This document shows positions 1 through 10,675 of a DNA stretch of 62,064 nucleotides, piece after piece. Under the pieces are notes generated by a model. It had not been told where the DNA came from, did not search any database, and saw nothing but the letters and a program-made list of their open reading frames with translations. The DNA is from Hyphomicrobiales bacterium (GTDB taxonomy: Bacteria; Pseudomonadota; Alphaproteobacteria; Rhizobiales; Beijerinckiaceae), in NCBI GenBank assembly GCA_900470095.1, contig UBZM01000084.1, forward strand, positions 1 through 62,064, given 5' to 3'. Both the position numbers and the translations under genes were made by a program. The first letter of the stretch is position 1, and each line of letters opens with the position of its first letter.

Positions 1-578
1 TCGCTGTTCGACGCTGCCGCCCTGCCGGCGGGCGCGGCTGCAGCGGCCGCCTCCAGGCGGGCGAGCGAAACGGTATCGCTCGCCACGACCCCGGTCAGGC
101 GCAGATTCAGATAGTCCTTGGGATCGAGAACATGTGCCGTGGCCCCGAGGATGTCCGGCTCGGACTGTTTCAGCCACCAGAGCCGCGCGAGCGGGTGGAA
201 GGCATTGAGGCTCGCTGTCTCCGGATGCTCCTTGGGGCACGTGGCCAGAAGCGCGGGCAGCGTCGTGCCGGCGCGCGTATCGCTCCAGAGCATGGCGGGA
301 CGGAGCACCTGTCCGTCGCGATCGACGAAGACCTGCGTGCGCGTCAGCGCCGAGATTGCCAATGCCTCGACCTGGCCGAAGAGCGTGGGATGGGAAGCCT
401 GGAGCACGGCTGCGCTCTCGCGGAGCGCGCTCCACCAGAGAACGGGATCGATCTCGGCGGCGCCGCCCTGCTCGATCGGCACCCGCATGACGATGCTGTG
501 CCGGGCCCGAAGCTGCCCCGTCTCATCGACGAGAGCTGCGCGAAAGCTGGTGCCGCCGAGATCGCAGGCGAGAACCAT
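1..578 (-). CDS. FGGY-family carbohydrate kinase, partial (C-terminus beyond window)
   Basis: Reading leftward from an ATG at 578-576, an open frame runs off the window edge after about 192 codons. The protein begins MVLACDLGGTSFRAALVD, the phosphate-1 motif of the ASKHA/FGGY sugar kinases, and later has a KDYLNLRLTG block followed by SDTVSLA, typical of xylulokinase-like members. These enzymes phosphorylate a sugar or polyol with ATP in the cytoplasm. Only the N-terminal domain is present, so the substrate cannot be judged; xylulose, glycerol and ribulose kinases all remain possible. It lies downstream of the peptide transporter operon on the same strand, separated by 146 bases with a strong hairpin, so it is probably transcribed separately. 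Confidence 0.85.
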   Translation of the reverse strand, partial: MVLACDLGGTSFRAALVDETGQLRARHSIVMRVPIEQGGAAEIDPVLWWSALRESAAVLQASHPTLFGQVEALAISALTRTQVFVDRDGQVLRPAMLWSDTRAGTTLPALLATCPKEHPETASLNAFHPLARLWWLKQSEPDILGATAHVLDPKDYLNLRLTGVVASDTVSLARLEAAAAAAPAGRAAASNS

Positions 579-689
579 GCTCACGGGCGAATACTCCCGT
601 CGCCGCTACGCCTGCCGGACATCACCCTCACCTGCATCGCCTTGATCCGTCGCTCCCTGCCAGGGGCCTGCCTCATAGCAGGAGTGCGT

Positions 690-708
690 GCGGGCGCGTA
701 GCGCCCGC
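690..708. terminator. GC hairpin between ABC ATPase gene and FGGY kinase gene
   Basis: Perfect 8-base arms (690-697 GCGGGCGC and 701-708 GCGCCCGC) enclose a 3-base loop, 17 bases beyond the stop codon of the transporter ATPase gene. No T-run follows on the minus strand, so this may be a factor-dependent terminator or a 3'-end stabiliser, not a classical intrinsic terminator. Confidence 0.4.
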
Positions 709-724
709 CGCCGGAAGCTGGGGA

Positions 725-2385
<1,661 letters not shown>

Positions 2386-2386
<1 letters not shown>

Positions 2387-3201
2387 CACATCCCCCTCAT
2401 GCGCGGGTCGAGCTTGTCGCGCACCGCATCGCCGAGAAGATTGATCCCGAGCAGCGTCAGCGAAATGCACAGTCCGGGGAAGATGCCGAGCCAGACGGCC
2501 TGGCCGATATAGGGCCGCGAACCGGCGAGCATGTTGCCCCAGGTCGGGGCCGGTGGCGGCACGCCGAGCCCGAGGAAGGAGAGCGCGCTTTCTGCCAGCA
2601 GCACATAGCCGAACATCGAGGTCGCCAGCACGGTCAGCGGCGCGATGCAGTTCGGCAGGATGTGGCGGGCCATGGTGAAGCCCTCGGAATTGCCCATCAC
2701 GCGCGAGGCGGCGATGTATTCGCGCTCGCGCAGCGAGAGCACCGTGCCGCGCACGATGCGTGCGACCGAGGGCGCATAGGCGATGCCGAGCGCGACGATG
2801 ATGCCATATTTGTTGGCGCCGACCACCGCGAGCAGGCCGAGCGCCAGCAGGATGCCGGGAAAGGCGAGCAGCGCATCGTTGAAGGCCATGACGATGCGGT
2901 CGAACCAGCCGCGGAGATAGCCGCTGAAGACGCCGATCACGGTGCCCAGCGTCACGGCCAGCGTCACGGTCAGCAGGCTGATCCAGACGCTGGTCGCGGC
3001 GCCCGCCATCAGGCGGGAAAGCACGTCTCGGCCGAACTCGTCGGTGCCGAGCCAGTGCATGGCGCTCGGCGCCGCGAGCTTGGCGCGGAACGAGAGCTGC
3101 AGGGGATCGTAGGGTGTCCAGACCGCGCCGGTCAGGGCGACGAGGAGCAGGACACCGATGAGCAGACCGCCCAGCAGGGCGTTGGGTGCGGGGAGCTTCA
3201 T
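2386..3201 (-). CDS. Peptide-type ABC transporter permease (DppC-like)
   Basis: A 271-residue membrane protein. It has an N-terminal hydrophobic segment, then the WLGTDEFGRDVLSRLMAGA block shared by DppC/OppC permeases and the EAA-loop region ASRVMGNSEG in the C-terminal half, where the ATPase docks. It should form the inner-membrane channel with the DppB-like partner upstream. Its start at 3201 overlaps the partner's stop by four bases (ATGA). The same frame stays open upstream to 3780, but that part reads through the partner gene in a different frame and has no permease features, so it was excluded. Confidence 0.95.
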
Positions 3202-4142
3202 TCGGCTGTCACCCGCGGGTCGAAGATGGGATAGCACAGGTCGATCACCAGATTGACGAGGACGTAGGTGAAGGCGACGAAGAGCAGGCAGCCCTGGATC
3301 ACCGGGTAGTCGCGCGCGAAGATCGAATCGACCAGCAGCCGGCCGAGGCCGGGAATGGTGAAGACGGTCTCGACCACGGCGATGCCGCCGAGCAGGTTGC
3401 CGAGCACGAGCCCGATCAGCGTCCAGGTCGGCCCGAAGGCGTTCTTGAAGGCGTGGCGCCAGAGCACGGCCCCTTCCGAGAGACCCTTGGCGCGGGCATG
3501 GGTGATGTAGTCGAGCCGCAGCACCTCCAGCGTCGAGGCGCGCGCCATGCGCAGGATCACGCCGATCTCGTGCAGGAACAGCGTCAGGATCGGCATGACG
3601 AGGTAGAGGATGCCGCGTGTCGTGTCCTCGCCGATCGAGACATAGCCGACGACCGGCAGCCATTCGAGCTTCAGCCCGAAGAACAGCAGCAGGAGCAGGC
3701 CGAGCCAGAAGGTCGGGATCGAGAGCAGCAGCGTCGCCAGTCCCACCAGGGTGAGATCGAGCGAGCTGTTCTGGCGCCATGCGGCGATCACGCCGGCCGG
3801 CACGGCCACCAGGCAGGCGAACAGCACCGCGACCAGCACCACCTGCGCGCTGATGAAGAAGCGCTGGGCGATCAGCGGCAGGACCGCCTGTTGCGAATTG
3901 ATCGATTGGCCGAGATCGCCTTGCAGCAGATTGCCGAACCAGATCGCGAACTGCATCGGCAGGCTGCGATCGAGGCCAAGCCGTGCCCTCAGGTCGGCCA
4001 GGCTCGCCGGATCAGCGAGGTCGCCCAGCATGAGCTGGGCCGGATCACCCGGGATCAACCGGATCAGGACGAAGACCGAGACTGCCACGATGAACAGTGT
4101 CGGCAACGCCATCAGGATGCGCGTGAGCGCGAAACGCAGCAT
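3198..4142 (-). CDS. Peptide-type ABC transporter permease (DppB-like)
   Basis: A 314-residue inner-membrane permease starting MLRFALTRILMALPTLFIV, the usual first membrane helix of DppB/OppB. The conserved RLIPGDPAQ and RARLGLDRSLPMQF segments follow, and the EAA-like loop THARAKGLSEG sits in the last third. It pairs with the DppC-like protein, with which it overlaps by four bases. It lies 31 bases downstream of the first receptor gene, so the receptors, both permeases and the ATPase can form one minus-strand operon. Confidence 0.95.
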   Translation of the reverse strand: MLRFALTRILMALPTLFIVAVSVFVLIRLIPGDPAQLMLGDLADPASLADLRARLGLDRSLPMQFAIWFGNLLQGDLGQSINSQQAVLPLIAQRFFISAQVVLVAVLFACLVAVPAGVIAAWRQNSSLDLTLVGLATLLLSIPTFWLGLLLLLFFGLKLEWLPVVGYVSIGEDTTRGILYLVMPILTLFLHEIGVILRMARASTLEVLRLDYITHARAKGLSEGAVLWRHAFKNAFGPTWTLIGLVLGNLLGGIAVVETVFTIPGLGRLLVDSIFARDYPVIQGCLLFVAFTYVLVNLVIDLCYPIFDPRVTAE

Positions 4143-4173
4143 TGGTGCTTCCCCTCCCCGTCAGACCTGCGCC

Positions 4174-5724
4174 TCAATTGGCGAGGTTGACGCCCCACAT
4201 CCGCATCTTCGACTGCCACGGCTGGAAATCGCGCACGCGCTTGGAATGCGCGATCACGTCGAGGCCGTTGAAGTAGATGATCAGCGGCACCTCTTCGATC
4301 ATGCGCTTGTGCAGGTCGTCGAAGAGCTTCTGGCGCTCGGCCTTGTCCGAGATGACCATCGATTTGTCGATCAGCGCCTGCGCTTCGGCATTGTCCCAGA
4401 CCTTGCGCGGCTGCTTGTCCTTCGGCCCGGCGAACTGCTCGAACCCGAGTGCGGGGTCGAAGCGTGCCGAATAGGAGAAGGACTGCATCTGGTAATTGCC
4501 CTTGTTGTAGCGATCGAGCTGGGTTGCCCAGTCCAGGACCTCGATCTCGGCATTGATGCCGGCAGCCTGCATCATCGCCTGTGCCACGACGGCGGCCGGG
4601 AAACTCGGCACGGTCGGGCGCTTGTTGGCAATGATCGAGATCTTCTCGCCCTTGTAGCCGGCCTCCTGGAGCAGCTTCTTCACCTTGGCCGGGTCATAGC
4701 TGAAGCCCTGCTTCTCGACCGGCCCGAAATAGGCCGAGCTCGGATAGATCGCCGAATTGTTCGGCGTGCCGAGATTGCTGGAGGCGGCGGCGACCAGCTC
4801 GGTCATGTCGAGCGAGGCGGCGATGGCCTGGCGCAGCTTGACGTTCTTGATCAGCGCGTCGTTCGTCTGGAACAGGAAGGTGTGGCGTACGGCGTTCGGC
4901 GCGATCTTTACGTCGAGCTTGGGATTCTTGCGCAGTTCCTCGACATCGCTCGGCAGGATTTCGGCCATGTCGATGGCACCCGAGGTCAGGCCGGCCTTCA
5001 CCGTCGCGGGATCGCGCACGACAATGAACTTCACGTCCTTGATGAGCGGCTTCTTCAGGCCGATATAGCCGTCGCGCTTGTCGCTCTTCGGCGACGCATA
5101 GCCGTCGAAGGCGGTCATGGTGAAATACTCGCCGCGCTTCCACTCGCCGATCTTGAACGGCCCGGTGCCGACCGGCTTGTCCCAGGAGCCGTCCGCCTTC
5201 AGCGAGTCCTTGTGGATGACCGCGGCCATGGCGCAGTCGGTGCGCGCCAGCGCGTCGAGGAAGAGCGCGCTGGGTGCGTTGATGCGCATCACGACGGTGT
5301 TGGCGTCGGGAGCCTCGATCGCCTCGACCTTCAGGCCATTGCGACCGTCGAATTCGGACAGGCAGCGCCACTCCGTCTTCGGATCCATGTAGCGGTTCCA
5401 GCTCCAGACGACGTCGGCCGAAGTCAGCTCCGCGCCATTGTGGAACTTCACGCCCTTGCGCAGCGAGAAGGTGTAGGCCTTGCCGTCGGCCGACATTTCG
5501 ACCTTCTCGGCGAGAAGCGGCCCGACCGTGCCATCCTCGGCATAACCGACCAGGCCCTCGACGAGCTGCAGGACGAAATCATCCGTGTTGTCGTCGCGGT
5601 TCACGCCGGGATTGGAGCTGCGGATATCGGCAGCGACCGCGACCGTGACGGACTGGGCGGCGGCCGGACCAGCGACGAGCGCTGAGGTCGCCAGTGCGAA
5701 GGCCGAGGCATAGATGCGGTTCAT
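4174..5724 (-). CDS. Peptide-type ABC transporter substrate-binding protein, paralogue 1
   Basis: A 516-residue periplasmic receptor of the DppA/OppA class (SBP_bac_5). Starting at the ATG at 5724 gives a clean signal peptide (MNRIYASAFALATSALVAGPAAAQ). The mature part has the family block RKGVKFHNGAELTSADVVWSW. It also has an N-terminal motif, DIRSSNPGVNRDDNTDD, shared with three other receptors at 5804, 9031 and 14353. Being next to the permeases, it is the cognate receptor by position. A longer frame to 5859 enters the preceding gene's 3' end and has no function-like sequence. The ligand is unknown. Confidence 0.94.
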   Translation of the reverse strand: MNRIYASAFALATSALVAGPAAAQSVTVAVAADIRSSNPGVNRDDNTDDFVLQLVEGLVGYAEDGTVGPLLAEKVEMSADGKAYTFSLRKGVKFHNGAELTSADVVWSWNRYMDPKTEWRCLSEFDGRNGLKVEAIEAPDANTVVMRINAPSALFLDALARTDCAMAAVIHKDSLKADGSWDKPVGTGPFKIGEWKRGEYFTMTAFDGYASPKSDKRDGYIGLKKPLIKDVKFIVVRDPATVKAGLTSGAIDMAEILPSDVEELRKNPKLDVKIAPNAVRHTFLFQTNDALIKNVKLRQAIAASLDMTELVAAASSNLGTPNNSAIYPSSAYFGPVEKQGFSYDPAKVKKLLQEAGYKGEKISIIANKRPTVPSFPAAVVAQAMMQAAGINAEIEVLDWATQLDRYNKGNYQMQSFSYSARFDPALGFEQFAGPKDKQPRKVWDNAEAQALIDKSMVISDKAERQKLFDDLHKRMIEEVPLIIYFNGLDVIAHSKRVRDFQPWQSKMRMWGVNLAN

Positions 5725-5769
5725 GTCGATGTTCCTGTTGTCGTCGTTCTTCTTGGTTTTGAGATGAGC

Positions 5770-5792
5770 TGGCCCGGGTCCGGCGCGGGCCA
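5770..5792. other. Intercistronic stem-loop between two receptor genes
   Basis: Perfect 7-base arms TGGCCCG (5770-5776) and CGGGCCA (5786-5792) with a 9-base loop lie in the 79-base gap between receptor 2 and receptor 1. Such structures between receptor and downstream transporter genes often stabilise upstream RNA or cause partial termination. The sequence shows the hairpin; the function is inference. Confidence 0.35.
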
Positions 5793-5803
5793 GGAGCAAC
5801 GCC

Positions 5804-7354
5804 TCAATTGGCGAAGCTGACCTCCCAGAGCCGCGGCTTCCCAGCGACCCAGGGGGCAAAGCCGCGCAGCTTCCTGGAGACTCCCGCCGTGTCGACCTGA
5901 TTGTAGAGGAAGATCAGCGGAGCTTCGGCGAGCATCAGCTTGTGCAACTCGTCGAACAGCTTCTGGCGCTCGGCCGGATCGCCGACGAGCGTCGCCTTCT
6001 CGATCAGCTCGTCAGCACGCCGGCTGTCCCAGGCCTTGGACGGGAATGCGTCCTTGGGTCCGCTGAACTGGTTGTAGCTCTGGGCAGGATCGATACGGGC
6101 GGAGTAGCTGAAGGACATCATCTGGAAATTGCCCTTGGCATAGCGGTCGAGCTGGGTCGCCCATTCCAGCACCTCGATCTCGCTGTTGATGCCTGCGGCC
6201 TGCAGCATGGCCTGGGCCACGACCGCGGCCGGGAAGCTCGGTACCGTCGAGCGCTTGTTGGCGACCAGCTTGATCGGCTGGCCCTTGTAGCCGGCCTCGG
6301 CGAGCAGCTTCTTCACCTTGGCGAGGTCCTGGCTGTAGCGCTGGCGCTGGACGTCGCTGTAATAGGGCGACGAGACATAGATCGCCGAGTTATTGGTCTT
6401 GCCGAGCTCGTTCGAGGTGTGCGCGACGATCTGGTCGAGATCGAGTGCGGCCGCGATTGCCTGGCGCATCCGGACATCGCCGAGCAGGGCATCGCGCGTC
6501 TGGAACAGGAAGGCGTGCTTCGTCGCGCTCGGGGCGCTCATCACCTCGAGATTAGGGATTTTCTTCATCTCCGGCACGTCGGAATCGGGAATGTCAGCGA
6601 CATGCAATGCGCCCGACATCAAGCCGGCCTTGATCGTGGCGCCATCGGCGATGGAGAGGAACTTGACCTCCGGCACCAGGGCGCGCTTGCGGCCGACATA
6701 GCCATCGCGCTGCTCACCGGGGGGCGAGACGTAACCGTCGAAGCGCTTCAGCGAGACGAATTCGCCGCGTCGCCATTCGCCGAGCGTGAAGGGGCCGGTA
6801 CCGATCGGCCGGTCCCAGCTGCCATCGGCCTTCACGGAGTCCTTGTGGATGATCGCGACCATGGCGCAATCGGTGCGCGCCATGGTGTCGAGGAACATCG
6901 CACTGGGCTTTTCCAGCTTCATGACGAAGGTCGACGGATCAGGTGCGTCGACACTCGTGACCTTCATGCCGGTCCGGCCGTCGAATTCCGCTCGGCAGCG
7001 CCAGTCGGTCTTCGCGTCCATGTAGCGGTTCCAGTTCCACAGCACATCGGCCGAGGTCATGACCGCGCCATTGTGGAACTTCACGCCCTTGCGCAGCGTG
7101 AAGGTGTAGGTCAGCCCGTCGGGCGAGACCGCGATCGACTCCGCCAGAAGCGGCGCGACCGCGCCGTTCTCGCGGTAGCCGACCAGGCCCTCGACCATGT
7201 GCAGCACGACGGCATCGGTATTGTCGTCCCGGTTGACGCCCGGGTTGGTCGAACGGATGTCGGCATTGAGCGCGACATTGATCGTCGATTGCTGCGCCAG
7301 AACCGGCGCAGCAACAAGGGTCAGGGCAATAGCCAGGGACGACTTCAGGTTCAC
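5804..7354 (-). CDS. Peptide-type ABC transporter substrate-binding protein, paralogue 2
   Basis: A DppA-like periplasmic receptor of 516 residues, the same length as its neighbour at 4174 and clearly its paralogue. It shares DIRSTNPGVNRDDNTDA, the RKGVKFHNGAVMTSADV block and the RTDCAM region. I start it at the GTG at 7354, giving signal peptide VNLKSSLAIALTLVAAPVLAQ. An AAGGGGA ribosome site lies about six bases upstream, inside the last codons of the hydrolase gene. An ATG in the same frame at 7396 lies within that gene and lacks such a site. It follows the hydrolase by one base, so the two are almost certainly co-transcribed. Confidence 0.93.
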   Translation of the reverse strand: MNLKSSLAIALTLVAAPVLAQQSTINVALNADIRSTNPGVNRDDNTDAVVLHMVEGLVGYRENGAVAPLLAESIAVSPDGLTYTFTLRKGVKFHNGAVMTSADVLWNWNRYMDAKTDWRCRAEFDGRTGMKVTSVDAPDPSTFVMKLEKPSAMFLDTMARTDCAMVAIIHKDSVKADGSWDRPIGTGPFTLGEWRRGEFVSLKRFDGYVSPPGEQRDGYVGRKRALVPEVKFLSIADGATIKAGLMSGALHVADIPDSDVPEMKKIPNLEVMSAPSATKHAFLFQTRDALLGDVRMRQAIAAALDLDQIVAHTSNELGKTNNSAIYVSSPYYSDVQRQRYSQDLAKVKKLLAEAGYKGQPIKLVANKRSTVPSFPAAVVAQAMLQAAGINSEIEVLEWATQLDRYAKGNFQMMSFSYSARIDPAQSYNQFSGPKDAFPSKAWDSRRADELIEKATLVGDPAERQKLFDELHKLMLAEAPLIFLYNQVDTAGVSRKLRGFAPWVAGKPRLWEVSFAN

Positions 7355-7355
7355 G

Positions 7356-8258
7356 TTATTTCCCCTTCGGCACGGTGAGAGGCGCAGCATCCGCACGCAG
7401 GCGGGTCAGCGTTTCCGCCAGGAATTCCTCGACGCGCGGCACGGCCTTGACGCCGTCATGCGGCATGTTCGGCACCAGATCGAAGCGCACCTTCACGCCA
7501 GCGGCTTCGAAGGAGCGCTGCAGGCTGGCGAGCCGCTCGGGGCGTGTTTTGCCGGCATGGTTGGCGTCCGGCATCCAGTTGCGGCCGCCTTCCTTGTGGG
7601 TGATTTCCCAGGTCTCCAGATCGGCGGCGCCGACGATCATCTGGACCGGCACCTTGGCGAGGGCCGCCAAGTCGATCTCCTGCCCGAACAGGGCCGCGAA
7701 ATTGCGCGTGCCGACCCACCAGTCGCGTGTCGGATCGAGCAGCGTGACCGAACCCGGTGCGCCGATGCAGGCGGCCCAGAGGCGGTCGGGGTGCAGAAGC
7801 ATGAAGCGATGCGCGAAGTGCCCGCCGCCGGAGTAACCGAACAGGGCAAAGCGCTTAAAGTCGAGGTCATAGCGCTCGCCGACCTCGTCTACGATCGCAA
7901 GCAGCGCGTGATCGTAGCGGATGTCGGCTTCGCGCATGTACTTGAAGCCGTCACGATAGCCGTCGCCGCGCACTCCGACCGGGAAAAGCGGCGCGAGCAC
8001 GATGCAGTTGTTCCAGCGCGCGAACTCGGTGAAGGCATCGCGATAGGTGATGAAGCTGCGGCCCGTGCCATGCATGGCGACGACCAGCGCCGGTGGCTCG
8101 CCGCCCTGCCCCAACGACGGCGGGACATAGAGGCAATAGGCAAAGCGGGGATCGTGCCGGCTGGCGAAGACTGTGGTCCGGTCCATGTCGTAGAGCGCGG
8201 CAGCCTTGTCGGCCTTCTTGGCCTCGGGCGCCTCACGCGTCGCAGTCATCGCAGCCAT
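7356..8258 (-). CDS. Alpha/beta hydrolase, esterase/PHB-depolymerase-like
   Basis: A 300-residue cytoplasmic hydrolase with no signal peptide. Visible features are an oxyanion-hole HGTG at 63-66, the nucleophile elbow GYSGGG with Ser143, a likely acid at Asp213 (VGAADLE) and a likely catalytic His267 in NMPHDG. The fold resembles feruloyl-esterase/PHB-depolymerase-like or dienelactone-type hydrolases. It heads the operon that continues into receptors 2 and 1 and the transporter, and is divergent from a GntR regulator. It therefore probably cleaves an ester or amide bond in the imported compound. ATG codons at 8258 and 8249 are both possible starts. Confidence 0.85.
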   Translation of the reverse strand: MAAMTATREAPEAKKADKAAALYDMDRTTVFASRHDPRFAYCLYVPPSLGQGGEPPALVVAMHGTGRSFITYRDAFTEFARWNNCIVLAPLFPVGVRGDGYRDGFKYMREADIRYDHALLAIVDEVGERYDLDFKRFALFGYSGGGHFAHRFMLLHPDRLWAACIGAPGSVTLLDPTRDWWVGTRNFAALFGQEIDLAALAKVPVQMIVGAADLETWEITHKEGGRNWMPDANHAGKTRPERLASLQRSFEAAGVKVRFDLVPNMPHDGVKAVPRVEEFLAETLTRLRADAAPLTVPKGK

Positions 8259-8281
8259 CGGATATCCTCTATTGGCTATTA

Positions 8282-8295
8282 AATTGGCGCCAATT
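8282..8295. promoter_or_regulatory. Perfect 14-bp palindrome in divergent promoter region
   Basis: AATTGGCGCCAATT is an uninterrupted perfect palindrome, preceded at 8271 by a further ATTGGC copy. It lies 24 bases upstream of the hydrolase start and 83 bases upstream of the GntR gene. It is a natural candidate operator for that regulator controlling the hydrolase-receptor-transporter operon. No binding is demonstrated. Confidence 0.5.
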
Positions 8296-8377
8296 ATGTT
8301 GCACGTTGAATTGAGGCTGGCAAGCTTGGTTCGGTCGCTTCGCCCGGTAGCGAAATCGCGGCGAGATGAGCTAGGGG

Positions 8378-9034
8378 ATGATGATGACGACCGTGAAGCG
8401 TAAGCCGAAATCGAAACACGCCCTGGCAGGAGAGATTGCCGAAGCGATCAAGCTCGGCCAGTTCCGCTCCGGAGAATGGCTCCGCCAGATCGATATCGAG
8501 CAGAAATTCGCCGCGACGCGCTTCGATGTCCGCACCGCGCTCGACGAGCTCGTCGTGCGCAAGGCGATCGAGCATGTCCCCAACCGGGGCTACCGCGTGG
8601 CCGAGATCGATCGAGAGACCCTGCGCCATATCCGGTCTGTGAGGATCGTGATCGAGACCTCGGCCGCGACCGCGATCGTCAGCGGGATGACGCCGGCAAC
8701 CCTCTCGACGCTGCGTGGACTCGCCGAGGAGTTCGGCGTGGCGGTACGCGAGGGCACGCGCGCCGACCAGAGCCGGGTCAACGCCGAATTTCACGAAGTG
8801 ATGTATCATCTCAGCGGCAACCCCGTCCTGGAGGAGCTGATCTGGAACCTGCGTGATCGCGGGCGCGGGTCGAACGTCACGGTATGGGCCTCCCACGAGT
8901 CGCTGCTGTGCAGCGACCGTGACCATCACGCGATGCTCGAAGCCATCGAGAAGCGCGACATTGCGCGCCTCTCGCAGTTGATTGCGGCTCATATTCTCAA
9001 GGATGCGCCCGAGAGAGAGCCGGGGGGCCTTTAG
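8378..9034 (+). CDS. GntR-family regulator, FCD type (single winged helix)
   Basis: A 218-residue regulator with an N-terminal winged helix (about residues 12-75, ending HVPNRGYRV) and an all-helical FCD ligand-binding domain (about 85-215, with FHEVMYHLSGN). FCD regulators usually bind a carboxylate effector and repress the adjacent catabolic operon. It is divergent from the hydrolase-receptor-transporter operon. Three consecutive ATG codons (8378, 8381, 8384) follow AGGGG; the third has the best spacing, so the true protein may be two residues shorter. Its stop overlaps the convergent receptor gene's stop by four bases. Confidence 0.93.
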   Translation: MMMTTVKRKPKSKHALAGEIAEAIKLGQFRSGEWLRQIDIEQKFAATRFDVRTALDELVVRKAIEHVPNRGYRVAEIDRETLRHIRSVRIVIETSAATAIVSGMTPATLSTLRGLAEEFGVAVREGTRADQSRVNAEFHEVMYHLSGNPVLEELIWNLRDRGRGSNVTVWASHESLLCSDRDHHAMLEAIEKRDIARLSQLIAAHILKDAPEREPGGL

Positions 9035-10602
9035 TCGGTGACGCTGACTTCCCAGAGCCTGGGTTTGGACAGGATCGAGGACTGGTAGCCCTTCACGCGC
9101 TTGCCATAGACCCCGGCATCGAGCCCATTATAGAGCATGACCATCGGCACCTGGGCGATGAAGCGCGTGTGCAGCTCGTCGAACAGCTTCTGGCGCTCGG
9201 CCTTGTCCGAAACCACCATCGACTTGTCGAGCAGCGCGAGTGCGTCCGGATCGTCCCAGACCTTGCGCGGTTGGGTCGCCTTCGGACCGGCGATCGACTC
9301 GAAGCTCAGTGCTGGGTCAAGGCGGGCCGAATAGGGGAAGGCCTGCATCTGGTAATTGCCCTTGCTGTAACGATCGAGCTGCGTCGCCCATTCCAGCACT
9401 TCGATCGAGACATTGATCCCGGCATTCTGCAGCATCTGCTGCGCGATCACCGCGGAATCGAAGCTCTGCGGATAGCGCTTGTTGGCGAGCATCACGATCG
9501 GCTCGCCCTTGTAGCCGGCTTCCTGAAGCAGCTTCTTCGCGGCCGCGGCATCGTACTTGTAGCCCTGCTTCTGTACCGGCCCGTAATAGGACGACATCGC
9601 AGGAACGATCGAATTGTTCGGCTTGCCGAGACCGTCCGTGACGGCGGCGACGATCTCGTTGACGTCGAGCGCTGCGGCAATCGCCTGGCGCAGCTTCTGG
9701 TTCTGCAGCAACGGATCGCGCGTCTGCATGAGGAGGCCTACCAAGCCCATGTTCGAGACGAGCGAGACCTCGACCTTGGGGTTCTTGCGCAGCTCACCGA
9801 CTTCAGCATTGGCGACGTCGGGAATGACGTCGATATCGCCGCGCAGCAATGCCGCCTTGGCGGTAGAGCTGTCCGGGATGATCAGGAAGCGGACTTCATC
9901 CACCAGCGGACGCTTGCCGCCGGTATAGCCATCGATCTTCCCGGGAAGGCTGGCGTAGTCGGGATTGCGGACGAGCCGGATATATTCGCCGCGGCGCCAT
10001 TCGCCGAAGCTGTAGGGCCCGGTGCCGATCGGCTTGTCGAAGCTGCCATCCGCCTTCACCGAATCCTTGTGCAGGATCGCGGTCATGGCGCAGTCGGTGC
10101 GGGCGATGCTGGCGAGGAAGAGCGAGCTCGGCTTGTCGAGCTTGAACACCACCGTCGAAGCGTCAGGCGCCGTCACGGATTCGACCTTGACCCGCCCTCG
10201 CCCGTCGAACTCCGAAAGGCAGCGCCATTCGGTCTTCGGGTCCATGTAGCGGTTCCAGCTCCAGACCACGTCGGCAGCAGTCAGCGGCGCGCCATTGTGG
10301 AACTTGACCCCCTTGCGCAGGGTGAAGGTGTAGCTCAGCCCGTCCTCGGACAGCGCGACCTTCTCGGCAAGGAGCGGCTTGACCTCTGCATCCTCGCCAT
10401 AGGCGACGAGGCCCTCGACCATGTGCAGCACGACGGCGTCGGTATTGTCGTCCCGGTTCACGCCGGGATTGATGCTGCGGATATCGGCATTGAGATGCGC
10501 GCGAATGCTGGTCGGCGCCGCGAGCGACGGGCCGAGACCCGCCAGCAGCGAGGTCATTGCCGCACCGGCAAGCGCTGCTGCCGCAATCGGTTTGAAAGCC
10601 AT
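9031..10602 (-). CDS. Peptide-type ABC transporter substrate-binding protein, paralogue 3
   Basis: A 523-residue DppA-like receptor beginning with an alanine-rich signal peptide (cleavage probably after LGPSLAA, near residue 28). It carries the shared motif DIRSINPGVNRDDNTDA and RKGVKFHNGAPLTAADV. It is downstream of the C45 hydrolase gene on the same strand (73-base gap), so the pair forms a small operon separate from the permease operon. No permease lies beside it, so it presumably delivers ligand to the transporter at 725-4142; this is inference. Confidence 0.94.
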   Translation of the reverse strand: MAFKPIAAAALAGAAMTSLLAGLGPSLAAPTSIRAHLNADIRSINPGVNRDDNTDAVVLHMVEGLVAYGEDAEVKPLLAEKVALSEDGLSYTFTLRKGVKFHNGAPLTAADVVWSWNRYMDPKTEWRCLSEFDGRGRVKVESVTAPDASTVVFKLDKPSSLFLASIARTDCAMTAILHKDSVKADGSFDKPIGTGPYSFGEWRRGEYIRLVRNPDYASLPGKIDGYTGGKRPLVDEVRFLIIPDSSTAKAALLRGDIDVIPDVANAEVGELRKNPKVEVSLVSNMGLVGLLMQTRDPLLQNQKLRQAIAAALDVNEIVAAVTDGLGKPNNSIVPAMSSYYGPVQKQGYKYDAAAAKKLLQEAGYKGEPIVMLANKRYPQSFDSAVIAQQMLQNAGINVSIEVLEWATQLDRYSKGNYQMQAFPYSARLDPALSFESIAGPKATQPRKVWDDPDALALLDKSMVVSDKAERQKLFDELHTRFIAQVPMVMLYNGLDAGVYGKRVKGYQSSILSKPRLWEVSVTD

Positions 10603-10675
10603 GTTCGATCCCCTCCTGTTTTTATTAGCTGATAGCGTCGGGCCGCCCTCTACGGCTCCGACGCATGCAAAGAAC

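Noticed and set aside
3202..3780. An apparent 193-residue N-terminal extension of the DppC-like permease
   Set aside because: It reads the upstream permease gene in another frame, is arginine/proline-rich and lacks membrane helices; the real start is the coupled ATG at 3201.
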